This document shows, one piece after another, positions 1-9,600 of a DNA stretch of 64,000 nucleotides. The notes below the pieces were generated by a model, which searched no databases, had not been told where the DNA came from, and was given only the letters and a program-made list of their open reading frames with translations. Source of the stretch: CAYYFX01 sp964571855 (lineage in GTDB: Bacteria > ARS69); the NCBI GenBank assembly GCA_964571855.1, contig CAZNDO010000003.1, positions 62,001 through 126,000 of the forward strand, given 5' to 3'. A program made the translations under genes and the position numbers. Numbering within the stretch: position 1 is the stretch's first letter; each line of letters opens with the position of its first letter.

Positions 1-2
1 AC

Positions 3-407
3 GCCGTGTCCGACGACGGGTCCGTGATGGTCGGCACCGGACAGAACACGTTCCCGCCCTTCTCCCAGCGCACCTTCATCCTGCGCCTCGACCACGGCGT
101 GTCCGCCCCGGATATCGCCGCGGCCGGCGCCGGCGACGTGTCGCTCCGCGCCTGGCCGAACCCCACCCGCGGCGGCGCCACGATCGACCTCGGCCTGCCC
201 CGCGCCGTGGGCGGCGCGATCGGCGTGTACGACGTGGCGGGCCGGCTCGTCCGACCACTCGCGAACGGCACGCTCGCGCCCGGCGACGGCCCGCTCGCGT
301 GGGACGGCCGCGACGCCGCGGGTGCCAAGGTCGGTGCGGGCGTCTATTATCTCCGGCTCGATACGGGCGACGCGCACGGCGTCGAGAAGCTGGTGGTCGT
401 CCGTTGA
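3..407 (+). CDS. C-terminal part of secreted HAF-repeat protein with FlgD-like tail (5' end outside window)
   Basis: Partial gene: the reading frame is open to the left edge, so the true start lies upstream. The first visible residues (V-S-D-D-G-S-V-M-V-G) match the repeat unit of HAF-type extracellular repeat proteins. The last ~85 residues form a FlgD-like/type A sorting-like beta domain, with W-P-N-P-T-R, Y-D-V-A-G-R-L-V-R, W-D-G-R-D and G-V-Y-Y-L-R-L. Such tails are found on exported proteins of the FCB group and related phyla, where they mediate secretion or surface attachment. The substrate and function of the missing N-terminal part cannot be told. The TGA stop lies 23 nt before the next start. 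Confidence 0.8.
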   Translation, partial: AVSDDGSVMVGTGQNTFPPFSQRTFILRLDHGVSAPDIAAAGAGDVSLRAWPNPTRGGATIDLGLPRAVGGAIGVYDVAGRLVRPLANGTLAPGDGPLAWDGRDAAGAKVGAGVYYLRLDTGDAHGVEKLVVVR

Positions 408-430
408 ACCGCTGGGGAGGGGACGCCACG

Positions 431-1663
431 TTGGATTCCGGACCGTCGCCGGCCACTTCGCTCCTGGAGCGCATCCGGACCACGGGAACGGCGCTTCGCG
501 ATCCGCTAGCGCGGCTCCTCGAGGAGTTGGGCGGCATCCCGCCCCGGCCCGCGCGGGTGATCCGGACCACCGGGCTGGACAAGAGCCTTGCCAGCCGGCT
601 GGTTCGCGCGATGCGCGCGGATTCCGATGTGGAGTTCATGCATCGCGTCCCCTCCCCCACCGGGCTGCGCATCTTCGCGGAGAGCGCCCGCGGCATCGCG
701 GACGGATCCGCGGTGGACGCTCTGGAGGCGGCGATCCAGGGCTACCAGCAGCTCCTCGACGCCACGCCCGGCGGCCGCGACGCCATCGAGTCTCTCGTGT
801 CGGAGTCCTCGCCGGACGTGCGCGAGAAGCGGGAGCACGTGGCGAAGCAGGCGTCGTTCAAGTCGATGTCGTTCCTGCTCGGGCACTACTGCGAGATGCT
901 CACCACGTCGCTGTTCCTCGTCCCTTCGCGCAACGGCCGGACCGTGGATGCCGTGGAGGTGCAGCAGCGGAGCGGGCTGCGCCGCCTGCGGCCGAGCACG
1001 CCGCTGGCGCTGCTGTCCCTCCTCACGCCGCCCGAGGGGGAGCCCCCGGACGACGCCACGTGGATCGAGACGATCGACGGGCGCGTGGGCAGGTTCGCCG
1101 CGCCGGACTTCCTGCTGCCGGGGTTCAGCAGCGCGCCGCTGCCGGAGCTGGGGCTGCTCGTGCACGGGCCGATGACCACGTTCCTGCTGGCCGGCGATCC
1201 CGATGTGCGCATGCCCACGCGGCTGACGTCCGCGTTCCGGATCCGCAACGGCTGGGCGAAGGAGCCGGCGGGCCGCCTGCAGCCGCTGCGCGGCTACGTG
1301 CTGCACATGCCGTGCCGCACCGTCGTGCGCAACGTGTTCGTGGCCGAGGACGTCTTCCCGGGCGGGCTGCCGCGCGTGGCATTCCGCATCCCCACGCCCG
1401 GCGGCTTCCAGAACCCGGAGCTGGAGGACGACCGCCGCCACCCTGGCACGATCGATCTCGTGGCGCCGATCGAGCAGCTTCCCGCGGGGCGCCGCGCGTA
1501 CGAGGTGCCGGGGGTACCCGATGCGCGCGCCGCGATCGAGGAGGCGCTGGAGCGATCCGGTCTCGGAAGCACGCGGTTCCGCGGATGGCGCTGCACGATG
1601 GCCTACCCCGTCCCGCTCATCGAGATGTTCTGGTGGCTGGCGATGCCGGAGAACGGGCGCTAG
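431..1663 (+). CDS. hypothetical protein with possible N-terminal winged helix
   Basis: 410-residue protein of unknown function. I chose the TTG at 431 because a strong GGGGAGGGG Shine-Dalgarno lies about 8 nt upstream. The frame is open further 5', but that part overlaps the preceding gene and looks like shadow coding. Residues ~35-80 (A-R-V-I-R-T-T-G-L-D-K-S-L-A-S-R-L-V-R) look like a helix-turn-helix or winged helix followed by a wing, so DNA binding is possible. The rest is a mixed alpha/beta region with a Trp-rich end (M-F-W-W-L-A-M-P-E-N). There is no signal peptide or membrane segment. I do not recognise the family. Confidence 0.75.
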   Translation: MDSGPSPATSLLERIRTTGTALRDPLARLLEELGGIPPRPARVIRTTGLDKSLASRLVRAMRADSDVEFMHRVPSPTGLRIFAESARGIADGSAVDALEAAIQGYQQLLDATPGGRDAIESLVSESSPDVREKREHVAKQASFKSMSFLLGHYCEMLTTSLFLVPSRNGRTVDAVEVQQRSGLRRLRPSTPLALLSLLTPPEGEPPDDATWIETIDGRVGRFAAPDFLLPGFSSAPLPELGLLVHGPMTTFLLAGDPDVRMPTRLTSAFRIRNGWAKEPAGRLQPLRGYVLHMPCRTVVRNVFVAEDVFPGGLPRVAFRIPTPGGFQNPELEDDRRHPGTIDLVAPIEQLPAGRRAYEVPGVPDARAAIEEALERSGLGSTRFRGWRCTMAYPVPLIEMFWWLAMPENGR

Positions 1664-1675
1664 CGGGGCGCGCCG

Positions 1676-2653
1676 CTACCAGAGCCAGGGCGATGCCGGG
1701 ATCGCCGCTGCGGATGCCTCGACCGGCGGCGGCGCAGGCTCCGGTCCGGCCGCGCGATCCCAGTCGCGCGCGCGGCGATCGATCGCCTCCCGCCGCGCCC
1801 GCGCGGATGAGTCCATCCCCAGCCGCTCCGCCAGCCGCGCGCCGTCCGCCGCGTACTCCGCGGACGCCGGATCCAGCGCGGACGCGGCGTCGCACAGCGC
1901 GAGCGGGATGAGGCGGTAGCCTTCCGCCTGGAGCGCCGAGGCGGTCGTGTGCAGCTGGCGCGCCAGTGCCTCGGGGCGGAACGTCACCGCGAAGAGCAGG
2001 AGGGCGGCGATGAGCGCGGCGCTCGCCACGTCCGCGGCGCCGAGCGGGCGCGACGGCAGCATGCGCCGCGCGCCGTCCAGCGCCTGCACGAGCCACGCGA
2101 TCGCGGTGACGACGGCGACGCCGGCCGCGGCCGCGAGCGCGATCTCCAGCTCCGTCCCGCCGCCGGGCCACGCGCGCCGCGCGTTCGCGAGCACGAGCCA
2201 CGACGCCGCGGCCGGGCCGACCAGCCAGAACGCCGCCGCCGCGCGTTTGCGCGAGCGCGCGAGCATGAGCCCGAGCCCGGGCACGAGGAAGCCGAGCAGC
2301 GCCACCACCGGGGGATTCACGAGCCAGGCGAAGCGGCGCGATCGCGCCACGAGCGGGCTGCGCGCCCACGCGATGCTCCGCGCCCACCCTGCGGCCAGCC
2401 ACAGCGCGAGGACGGCGGCGGCCGCGAGGGCGACGTGCTCCGGCGCGCGCTCCCGCCAGCCGATGCACACCATCGCCGCGGGAACCGCGAGCACGTCCAG
2501 GAGCCAGGTGCGCGGGCGCGAGCGTCGCGCGACCGTGATCCACGCGAGGGGCCCCAGCAGGTAGGCCAGCCACGCCGCGTGCGCGGGCCGCGCGGAGGCG
2601 ACGCCGAAGTCCGCGCGCGCGGACGGATCCGGCACCGTGCGCAACCGCACCAT
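1676..2653 (-). CDS. multi-pass membrane protein of unknown function
   Basis: About 325 residues from the ATG at 2653. The frame stays open to 2800, so a start up to ~50 codons earlier is possible; no convincing Shine-Dalgarno decides it. Around seven hydrophobic segments are visible (roughly residues 25-40, 49-66, 72-90, 113-130, 137-154, 168-187 and 212-226), separated by Arg-rich loops. They are followed by a ~95-residue soluble C-terminal region with Ala/Glu-rich helices, perhaps a TPR-like pair. It converges with the upstream hypothetical gene, with 12 nt between the stops. No family was recognised. Confidence 0.6.
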   Translation of the reverse strand: MVRLRTVPDPSARADFGVASARPAHAAWLAYLLGPLAWITVARRSRPRTWLLDVLAVPAAMVCIGWRERAPEHVALAAAAVLALWLAAGWARSIAWARSPLVARSRRFAWLVNPPVVALLGFLVPGLGLMLARSRKRAAAAFWLVGPAAASWLVLANARRAWPGGGTELEIALAAAAGVAVVTAIAWLVQALDGARRMLPSRPLGAADVASAALIAALLLFAVTFRPEALARQLHTTASALQAEGYRLIPLALCDAASALDPASAEYAADGARLAERLGMDSSARARREAIDRRARDWDRAAGPEPAPPPVEASAAAIPASPWLW

Positions 2654-2982
2654 GCCGCCCGCACGCGGGCGCACGCCGGACGGGGGCCGCGCCCCTCCGC
2701 GCTCGGGGACCTTGATGCTCCAGACCTTCGACGGGCCGCCGGCCACTCGACCTCTCGGTGCGCGCTCGGGGAACGCAGGGGACCAGGGGCGGGGCTGCAA
2801 GCGGCGTGCCGGTCACGGGAGCCGGCCAGGGCGCCTGCGCGGGGCCGCCGGCGCGCCGCGGTGTGCCGTTCCTGAGCGGCGCTGTTCGCCTTCCGCGCCG
2901 CGAATTCCGGAGCGAACGCCCACGAGGAACGCAGCGTCAGTCCCGATACGCGGCCTTCAAGCGCGCCCAGGACAGCGGCAGG
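2654..2982. other. 329-nt stretch without a supported gene
   Basis: Lies between the start of the leftward membrane-protein gene and the rightward TPR remnant. Open frames cross it, but none has a start with a ribosome binding site or a recognisable domain. It may hold the promoter of the membrane-protein gene and the eroded upstream part of the TPR gene. No clear promoter hexamers or repeats were seen. Confidence 0.4.
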
Positions 2983-3225
2983 ATGCCCACGACACCGGAG
3001 CACGTGGACATGATCGCGCTGCTCCGCAACCTGGGCATCAACCTCGGCCGGATCGGCCGGGACCGGGAGGCGGAGCCGCTTCTCGAGGCGGCGTTCCCGG
3101 TGCTCCTGGAGAGCCTCGGGCAGGATCACGCCCGGACGCGCCGCGCCGCCGGCGCGCTGGTGGACATGTACGAGGCCACGGGTCGCGCGGCGATGTGGGA
3201 TCCGTACCCGGAGTACGCGGGCTAG
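2983..3225 (+). pseudogene. orphan TPR fragment, probable remnant of a kinase C-terminus
   Basis: Eighty residues from the ATG at 2983, whose ribosome binding site is poor. Residues ~12-65 (L-L-R-N-L-G-I-N-L-G-R-I-G-R ... L-L-E-S-L-G-Q-D-H-A-R-T-R-R) follow the kinesin-light-chain/TPR pattern seen at the very C-terminus of TPR-bearing Ser/Thr kinases. The intact kinase at 14.8-17.5 kb ends in a similar D-H-P-R-T-R segment. The open frame extends upstream to 2758 without recognisable domain content. I infer a decayed 3' end of a former kinase or TPR gene; a genuine small TPR protein is the alternative. Its TAG stop overlaps the stop of the convergent HDOD gene. Confidence 0.45.
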
Positions 3226-4163
3226 GAGTGGGCCGGGGCGGCCCCGAACCCCTCCATCATGGCGTCCATCTGGTGCTGCACCGCTTCCAGGATCTTCTCC
3301 ACCTTCGGCAGGTCGGTGAGCGAGAGGTCCAGGAACACGCGCTCCAGGTTGAACGACACGCCCTCCTGCTCGAGCCCGATGCCCAGGTGCCGGCAGATCC
3401 GGTTCGCCGCGTGGATCAGCTTCTGCGCCGCCTGCGCCTGCGTCCCGCCGGCGTACCGCTCGTGCTCCCGCGCCGCCGCCACCACCGGCGCCGGCATCCC
3501 CCATTGCTCCAGCACGTACGCGCCGATCTCCTCGTGCAGCTGCGAAAGCACGACCTCCACCAGCTCCCCGCCGAGCGCCCGCCCCTGGTTCCTCCGCTCG
3601 TACTCGAGGATCGTGTTCACCAGCGTGGGCGTGCCGGTGTCGTGCAGCAGCCCGATGAGGAAGGCCGCATGCCGCTCCAGGTTCGTCACGCGCGCGAGCG
3701 CCTCGCACGCGATCGCCGAACCCAGGGACAAGCGCCAGGAGCGCTCGATCAGGTCGCGGTACCCCTTGGCCGGGAAGACCTTCGTCTGCACCGACTCCGT
3801 GAAGACGAGGTTGCAGACGTTCTTCATGCCCAGCCGCGTGAGGGCGGGCTCCAGGCCGTCCACGTGTCCCGTGCCGCCGTACGCCGCGGAGTTCGCCAGC
3901 GCCAGGACGCGTGCGGCCAGGCCCGGGTCGCTCATGATCGCCTTCGTGACCTCGCGCACGGAAGCGTCCGGGTTCTGCGCGAGCTGCAGGATGCGGCCGG
4001 CCACCTGCGGCAGCCGGGGAATGACCAGCGTGCCGGCCTGCACCTTGGAGCGGATCGAATCGCGGATGGCGTCGACGAGGCTGTCGTCCATGCCGTAGGA
4101 CGAGCCGTCGATGTTGTAGACGACGTTCGCCGGGCCCTTGAAGTACTTGTTGCGCTTCTCCAT
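3222..4163 (-). CDS. HDOD-domain protein (signalling, metal-dependent hydrolase-like)
   Basis: 313 residues from the ATG at 4163, preceded by GGGAAGG at good spacing; the frame is open upstream but without domain content. Residues ~40-240 form an HDOD domain: a helical bundle with I-P-R-L-P-Q-V-A-G-R-I-L, D-P-G-L-A-A-R-V-L-A-L-A-N-S, G-L-L-H-D-T-G and a final H-E-E-I-G-A-Y-V-L-E-Q-W. The domain is related to HD phosphohydrolases but usually lacks the full metal-binding set. In other bacteria HDOD proteins act in signalling, chemotaxis or regulation of secondary messengers. No receiver or GGDEF domain is attached. Cytoplasmic; the specific role is unknown. Confidence 0.85.
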   Translation of the reverse strand: MEKRNKYFKGPANVVYNIDGSSYGMDDSLVDAIRDSIRSKVQAGTLVIPRLPQVAGRILQLAQNPDASVREVTKAIMSDPGLAARVLALANSAAYGGTGHVDGLEPALTRLGMKNVCNLVFTESVQTKVFPAKGYRDLIERSWRLSLGSAIACEALARVTNLERHAAFLIGLLHDTGTPTLVNTILEYERRNQGRALGGELVEVVLSQLHEEIGAYVLEQWGMPAPVVAAAREHERYAGGTQAQAAQKLIHAANRICRHLGIGLEQEGVSFNLERVFLDLSLTDLPKVEKILEAVQHQMDAMMEGFGAAPAHS

Positions 4164-4258
4164 CGCTCGCCTTCCCTGGCGGCCCGCGGCACCGGCGTCC
4201 GGCCGGCGCGGAATCTCCCCGGGAGTTTCGACGGGCCGACGGTCCGGCTTGAGGCGGG

Positions 4259-4705
4259 CTACTCCGGACCGGACTGGAGGCGCTCGATGTCGGCGAGATC
4301 CTGCAGCCGCCCCGAGGCGCGCTTGTTCGCGATGAGGTGACGCCGGGACAGCACCGGCACGTCCACACCGATCAACTCGACGCGGCCGCGCTCGTTCCAC
4401 GCCTCGTCGAACTCCACGCCGTCGATCGCGGTCAGGATGTCGATGCGCAGGGGCGGCACGCCGATCTGGAAGATGGTCCCGGGAGTGGCGAGGTCCTCGC
4501 GGGTGAGATCCTCGAGGGGGGCGCCGAACTCGGCCAGCGCCGCCCAGGCGCGCTCGGCGTTCCGGGGATCGGGTCGGACCCAGACATCCAGGTCTTTCGT
4601 GGCGCGGACGTGACCGTACGCCGCGAGCGCGTGCGCGCCCACGACGAGGAACTCAACGCCCGCCGCGGCGAACCCGGACAACAGATCTCTGTAGTCGCGG
4701 TTCAC
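4259..4705 (-). CDS. nucleotidyltransferase-fold protein, possible toxin-like partner
   Basis: 148 residues from the GTG at 4705, with a strong GGGGAGGGGG just upstream. The fold is Pol-beta-like nucleotidyltransferase: G-A-H-A-L-A-A-Y-G (residues 23-31) stands in for the GS motif, T-K-D-L-D (36-40) supplies two carboxylates and R-I-D-I (87-90) the third. The C-terminus carries the N-K-R-A-S-G-R-x-Q-D-L-A-D signature of the AbiEii-like/DUF6036 group. Its start lies inside the upstream 78-residue gene (53-nt overlap), suggesting co-translation. Such pairs can be toxin-antitoxin-like, but that is not shown here; a tRNA- or protein-modifying role is equally possible. Confidence 0.8.
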   Translation of the reverse strand: MNRDYRDLLSGFAAAGVEFLVVGAHALAAYGHVRATKDLDVWVRPDPRNAERAWAALAEFGAPLEDLTREDLATPGTIFQIGVPPLRIDILTAIDGVEFDEAWNERGRVELIGVDVPVLSRRHLIANKRASGRLQDLADIERLQSGPE

Positions 4706-4889
4706 TGTCCCCCTCCCCGGTCCACGCCCAGCAGGCGCGCGTCAGCGTCCAGACCGCCGCCATCCGCTCGGCCGGGGTCCCTGGCCAGGGCTCCTCGGCC
4801 GGCGGCCTGTCCCCCGGGCGGATCACCCGCGCCGTGATTCCCTTGCGGATCAACGCGACCTCCGTTCGACGAGGCCGGAAGCGTACCAT
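4653..4889 (-). CDS. small conserved partner protein of the nucleotidyltransferase
   Basis: 78 residues from the ATG at 4889; no clear ribosome binding site. The C-terminal half has the pattern T-P-A-E-R-M-A-A-V-W-x-L-T ... R-L-Q-R-S-V-V-R-V-x-R. From memory this is typical of small proteins encoded directly upstream of AbiEii-like nucleotidyltransferases (T-P-E-E-R-L ... R-L-Q-R). The reading frame overlaps the nucleotidyltransferase start by 53 nt. I infer a two-gene cassette in which this protein may be the cognate antitoxin or specificity partner. The first ~35 residues are basic and Pro-rich. Confidence 0.6.
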   Translation of the reverse strand: MVRFRPRRTEVALIRKGITARVIRPGDRPPAEEPWPGTPAERMAAVWTLTRACWAWTGEGDSEPRLQRSVVRVRRGGR

Positions 4890-4913
4890 GCCGTCGGCCG
4901 ACCGCCGAGCCTG

Positions 4914-5702
4914 CTACTTCACGAGGCGCCGCTTCATCAGCCGGAAGGCCAGCCACGCCACGGGCGGCGTGACCGCCAGGAGGTACGCCACGCTGAGCGC
5001 CGCATGCGGCGGCATGCTGCCCAGGCACGCGCCGCGCACGAGCAGGGACACGTGCGTGAGCGGGAGCGCCATGGCGATCCACTGCGCCCAGACCGGCAGC
5101 ACGTCGATGGGGAAGAACGTGCCGCTGAAGAGGAACATCGGGAAGATGACCAGGAAGATCGGCACGTTGAACATCTCGATCGTGGGCGAGAGCGCGGTGG
5201 TGACGAGCCCGAGCGCGGAGAAGAGCAGCCCGCCGATCACCGCGACGGCAACGACCCACAGCGCCTCCGGCCAGGACAGCAGCCCGAAGAACGACACGGC
5301 CACGAGCATGAGCGTGGCCGCCAGCACGGCTTTCGTGGCGCCCCACAGCCACTCCCCGGCGATCACGTCCTCCACGAGCAGGGGCGTCGTGCAGATGGCC
5401 TCGAAGGTGCGCTGGTAGTACATGCGGATGAACGACGAGTAGGTGGTCTCGAAGTACGACCAGAACATGATGGCCACCGCCACCACGCCCGGGACCATGA
5501 ACGTGAGGTACGGCAGCTCGGTGCCGAAGTACGTCACGGTCCCGATGAGCGAGCCCATGCCCACGCCGAACGCCAGGATGTACAGCACCGGCTCCAGGAG
5601 CGGCGGCAGGAAGTTCGTCTTCCAGGTGGTGGCGTAGACCTCGCAGTCCCGGCGCCACACGCGCCACGCGCGTCCGGACACGTTGCGGATCAACCGGTCC
5701 AT
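4914..5702 (-). CDS. ABC-2 type transporter permease (NodJ/DrrB-like)
   Basis: 262 residues with six hydrophobic segments typical of ABC-2 permeases: an N-terminal cytoplasmic segment, then helices near 40-60, 70-90, 115-140, 148-172, 178-200 and 230-250. The conserved loop S-G-T-F-F-P-I-D-x-L-P-x-W is present, as in NodJ and drug-exporter permeases. The ATG at 5702 lies one base after the TGA of the ATPase gene (TGACATG), so the two are translationally coupled. With that ATPase it should form an inner-membrane exporter. The substrate is unknown; polysaccharide, lipid-linked or small hydrophobic molecules are family precedents. Confidence 0.9.
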   Translation of the reverse strand: MDRLIRNVSGRAWRVWRRDCEVYATTWKTNFLPPLLEPVLYILAFGVGMGSLIGTVTYFGTELPYLTFMVPGVVAVAIMFWSYFETTYSSFIRMYYQRTFEAICTTPLLVEDVIAGEWLWGATKAVLAATLMLVAVSFFGLLSWPEALWVVAVAVIGGLLFSALGLVTTALSPTIEMFNVPIFLVIFPMFLFSGTFFPIDVLPVWAQWIAMALPLTHVSLLVRGACLGSMPPHAALSVAYLLAVTPPVAWLAFRLMKRRLVK

Positions 5703-5703
5703 G

Positions 5704-6633
5704 TCACTCCTTCAGCATGCGGCCGGTGCGCAGGAGGAACACGTCCTCCAGCGTGGCGTGCCGCAGGAGCCGTTCCTGGTCCGGGAACCGCTCCTCGATG
5801 GCCGCGCGCGCCACGCCGCCCTCCCGGTCGTACACGTACATGCGGTCCTCGGTCTCCTCCACGCGCCAGCCCCCGTCCTTCACGAAGGCGCGTACCTCGT
5901 GCGCCGCGTTCCAGAGCTCCAGCACCTCGCGGCCGGCCTCGCGCTCCACCACCGTCGCCGGCTTTCCCTCCAGCAGGATCTTCCCCTGGTCCATGAGCAC
6001 GACCCGGTCGCACAGCGCCGCCGCCTCGTCCATGTAATGCGTGGTCAGGAGCACCGTGGTCCCGTCCGCCTTCAGGGCGCGCACGCGGCTCCAGATCAGG
6101 TGCCGTGCCTGCGGGTCCAGCCCCGTGGTGGGCTCGTCCAGCAGCAGGAGCCGCGGCCGGTTCAGCAGCGACCGCGCGAGCACGAGCCGCCGCTTCATCC
6201 CGCCGGACAGCTCGTCCACCTTCGCGCCCGCCTTCTCCGTGAGCTGCATCCACGCGAGCAGCTCGTCCGCGCGCCGCCGGGCTTCCGGGGCCGGGATGCC
6301 GAAGTAGCGCGCGAACACCGTGAGGTTCCGGCGCACGGGGAAGTCCGTGTCCAGGCTGTCCTCCTGGGAGCAGACGCCGAGCAGCGCCTTCACGTCGCGC
6401 GGGCGGGTCGCCACGTCCAGGCCGAACACCTCCACGGTGCCCGACGTGAGCGGGGTCTGGCACGACACCATGCGCACCGTGGTGGTCTTCCCCGCCCCGT
6501 TCGGCCCGAGGAACCCCACGCACTCGCCGGGATGCACTTCGAAGTCCACGCCGTCCACCGCGGTGAACGAGCCGTAGCGCTTCGCCAGCGCCCGCGCCAC
6601 GACGGGCGCGCTGCCGGTTCCCGTGCCGGCCAC
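5704..6633 (-). CDS. ABC transporter ATP-binding protein (NodI/DrrA-like)
   Basis: 309 residues, starting at the GTG at 6633, only two bases after the TAG of the upstream peptidase gene. Walker A G-P-N-G-A-G-K-T-T, the Q-loop region, the signature L-S-G-G-M-K-R-R-L, Walker B L-L-L-L-D-E-P and the H-loop T-T-H-Y-M-D-E-A are all intact. The C-terminal ~80 residues match the extension of the NodI/CcmA exporter subfamily. The frame stays open far upstream, but that is an artefact of GC content. It powers the permease encoded next to it. The start has no good Shine-Dalgarno, consistent with coupling to the peptidase. Confidence 0.9.
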   Translation of the reverse strand: MAGTGTGSAPVVARALAKRYGSFTAVDGVDFEVHPGECVGFLGPNGAGKTTTVRMVSCQTPLTSGTVEVFGLDVATRPRDVKALLGVCSQEDSLDTDFPVRRNLTVFARYFGIPAPEARRRADELLAWMQLTEKAGAKVDELSGGMKRRLVLARSLLNRPRLLLLDEPTTGLDPQARHLIWSRVRALKADGTTVLLTTHYMDEAAALCDRVVLMDQGKILLEGKPATVVEREAGREVLELWNAAHEVRAFVKDGGWRVEETEDRMYVYDREGGVARAAIEERFPDQERLLRHATLEDVFLLRTGRMLKE

Positions 6634-6635
6634 CT

Positions 6636-9600
6636 CTAGAACGGAGGGTACGCTTGGGGGAAGCGCAGGACGAGCCAGCGGCGCTCCCGCTCCGCCCAGC
6701 CGTCCCAGCCGAGGGTCTCGAAGAGGCGCAACCGCTCCTTCACCATCGCCTTCGTGGGGAGTTCCTCGTCCATCCGGCCGTTGAGCGCCTCCAGCGCCTT
6801 CGCGGGCCGGCCGCGGCGCCGCTCGTACTCCACCTGCGCCATCGCCGCGTCGCCCTTCGCGGGGTCCGCCCACCGCGCGAGGCTGAGGTACGCTTCCTCC
6901 ACCTGCGCGTCCGCGCCGGGATCGTCGCGCAGCGCCTCGATCTTCCGCCGCAGCGCCTCCGCGAGCGCGTCGCGCCGCTCCTCCGCCTTCTCGCGCGTGG
7001 CCTTCGCCGCCTCGTCCTCCGGCGCCGCGCGCTGGCCCAGCACCTCGGCGAGCTGCGTGGCCGCCGCGGTCTTCGCCACCTCGTCGCACGCGGCCACGAG
7101 CGCGGCCTTCGGCGTGTCGTCCTTGTCCGCCAGCCACCGCATGCGCTCCACGAGCACCGGCAGCGCGCGCGGGTGCTCCTTCAGCAGCCGCTTCGACAGC
7201 TCCTCGAAGTCCTCGTCCCGCCCGTCCTTGCGCAGCTTCGCGAGGTGCTCCACCTTCAGGTCGAGCAGCTCGTCCTCCAGCTCCGCCGGCGACTTGTCCT
7301 TCCTCTTCGGCGCGTCGTCCGCCTCCTTCGCCTCGTCTTCCACGCGCTTCGACGCCAGCCGCACGGCGAGCGGCCACCCGTCCGGACGATCCCCCGCCTC
7401 CTGCGCGCTGCTGCCCTTCTCGCCGTAGCGCACGGTTCCGAGCAGTACGTCCCCCGGCGACGCGCCCTTGGGGATGCTCTTCAGCGCCGGCGGCGCGATC
7501 CACAGGGCCGCCGTCTCCCCCGCCGCCAGCTTGCGCGTGGCGAAGTCGTGCCCGCCGACGGTGGCGCCGTCCTCGTCCTCCAGCACGCGCAGCTTCACCG
7601 GGGGATCGAGCTGCCGGTCGATCTGCATGGGCAGGTTGCGCAGCCCGCGCAGCGCCTCCTCGTCCGCGCTGCGCACGTGCAGCCGCAGGACGTACTCCCC
7701 CTTCTCCAGCGACACCGGCGGATGCCCCGACGTGCCGTCCGCGATGCGGCGCTTGTTCCCGTCGTGCAGCACCCAGATCTGGGACTCCCAGGTCTCCCAC
7801 GTCTCCTCGGCGAGGGAGAGCGGCGGGCTCACCACGACCTTCGCGTCCGCGTCGAGCTCGAACCCGTACGTGAGGACCATCTCCCACGTGTTGCCCCCGT
7901 CCGGCAGCACGTCCCGCGGGCCCGTCAACGGGCGGACGTCCGCGTCCTTCGGCAGCAGCGTCTTGCGCAGCACGTCCGCCGACGCGGACGGCGCCAGCGT
8001 CTCCGGCGCGAGCGGCGCGGTCACCCACAGGCGCCTCGCCACGTCCGCGCCGTCCAGCGCCACGCGCGACTCGCTCGGCACGAGCCCGCGGAACTCCAGT
8101 TCGAAATCCACGGTGCCCTTCCCCAGATTGCTCCAGTACTGCGCCAGGCAGACCTCCAGCGTCCGGCCCGGATACACCGCGAAGCTCTTCACCGCGCGCC
8201 CGCGCTCGTCCAGCCAGGTGGTGGCGTCCAGGTTCCAGTTGGCGAACGTGTCGCCCGGCATCACCTGCACGAGGTGCGTCACCATCTGCCGCGGCGTCTC
8301 CGGCGAGTCCGTGGTCACCACGAGGTCCGCCCACGTGGCGCCCTGCGGAACCGTGAGGAAGAACCGGCGGATCTGCCCCGGCTCGAACGTGAGCGACTTC
8401 GTCCAGCGCGGATCCGCCGCCGGCACCGACTCCGGCCGGATCACCGACACCGGCACGCGGAAGAGCGGCCCGCGCCCGGGCTCCGCCGCATCCACCGCGC
8501 GGATCTCGGCGTAGTGGGCGCCCGGCGGCAGCCCGCGCGGATCCACCTTCATCTTGAACTCCCGCTTCCCGTTCTGGGTCACGAACGCGGCCGGCGCGCT
8601 CAGCCACGGCGCTGAGGACGCGAGCGTCAGCCGCCGCTCGAACGCCACGCGGTGCTTGTTGTCCTCGTCCTGCGAGAAGATGGCCTCCACGTCCACGGAC
8701 ACGTCCCACACGCGGTTCGCCTCGGCCGCCTCGCGCAGGTACAGGCCGCGCGCGCCCTCGCGGGACGGGATCGTGATCTCGAAGCGCACGCCGCGCGGCG
8801 CGTGCGGGCGGTACCTCTTCAGCGGCTCCCATGCGCGGTCGATGCGCGCCAGCCCGTGCCCCTGCGTGAACGCGTCCATGCCCGGCTGCGGCTCCGCGGT
8901 GGACTCCAGCGCGCGGCGGATGTCGTGCGGCGTGGTGGCGATGCCTTCGGCCTTCAGCCCGGACAGCAGGCACGCGATGCCGCCGCACACGCTCGGCGCC
9001 GCCATGGACGTCCCGTTCATCCGCATCGTGGGCTGCAGCTCCCAGTTCGGCACGGGGGAGAACGCCCCGCCCGGCGCGCTGACCGTGACGCCCAGGTCGC
9101 CGTCGAACGAGGGTCCGCGGGACGACCACGTGTAGTGCGTGTCGGGCAGCTTCTCGCGCAGCGAGTACTGCGTGGTCATCATCGGCCCGGACAGGTACGC
9201 GCCGATGCCGAGGATGGCCGACGTGGTGCCGCCGGGGCCGCCCACCGTGGAGAGCGCGGGCCCGGAGTTCCCGGCGGTGCACACGAAGGTCACGCCGTGG
9301 TCGTCCACGATCTCCTTGTACAGGTCCATGATGCGGCCCTCGTTCGGCGAGGGCGTGGGGCCGCCGTAGCTCATGTTGATGAGCCGGCAACCGTTCTCCA
9401 GGACGGCGGCCAGCCCGCGCACGGAGCCGGTGCCGGTGGACGAGGCGCCGAGCCGCGTGTCCCCGATCTTCACCGACACGAGCTGCGCGCCCGGCGCCAT
9501 GCCGTCGTGCTCCGGGTCGTCCGGGAAGTGGGCCGCCACGATGCCCGCCACGTGCGTGCCGTGCGCGCCGCAGTCCGCCACGATGGACAGCAGGTTGCCT

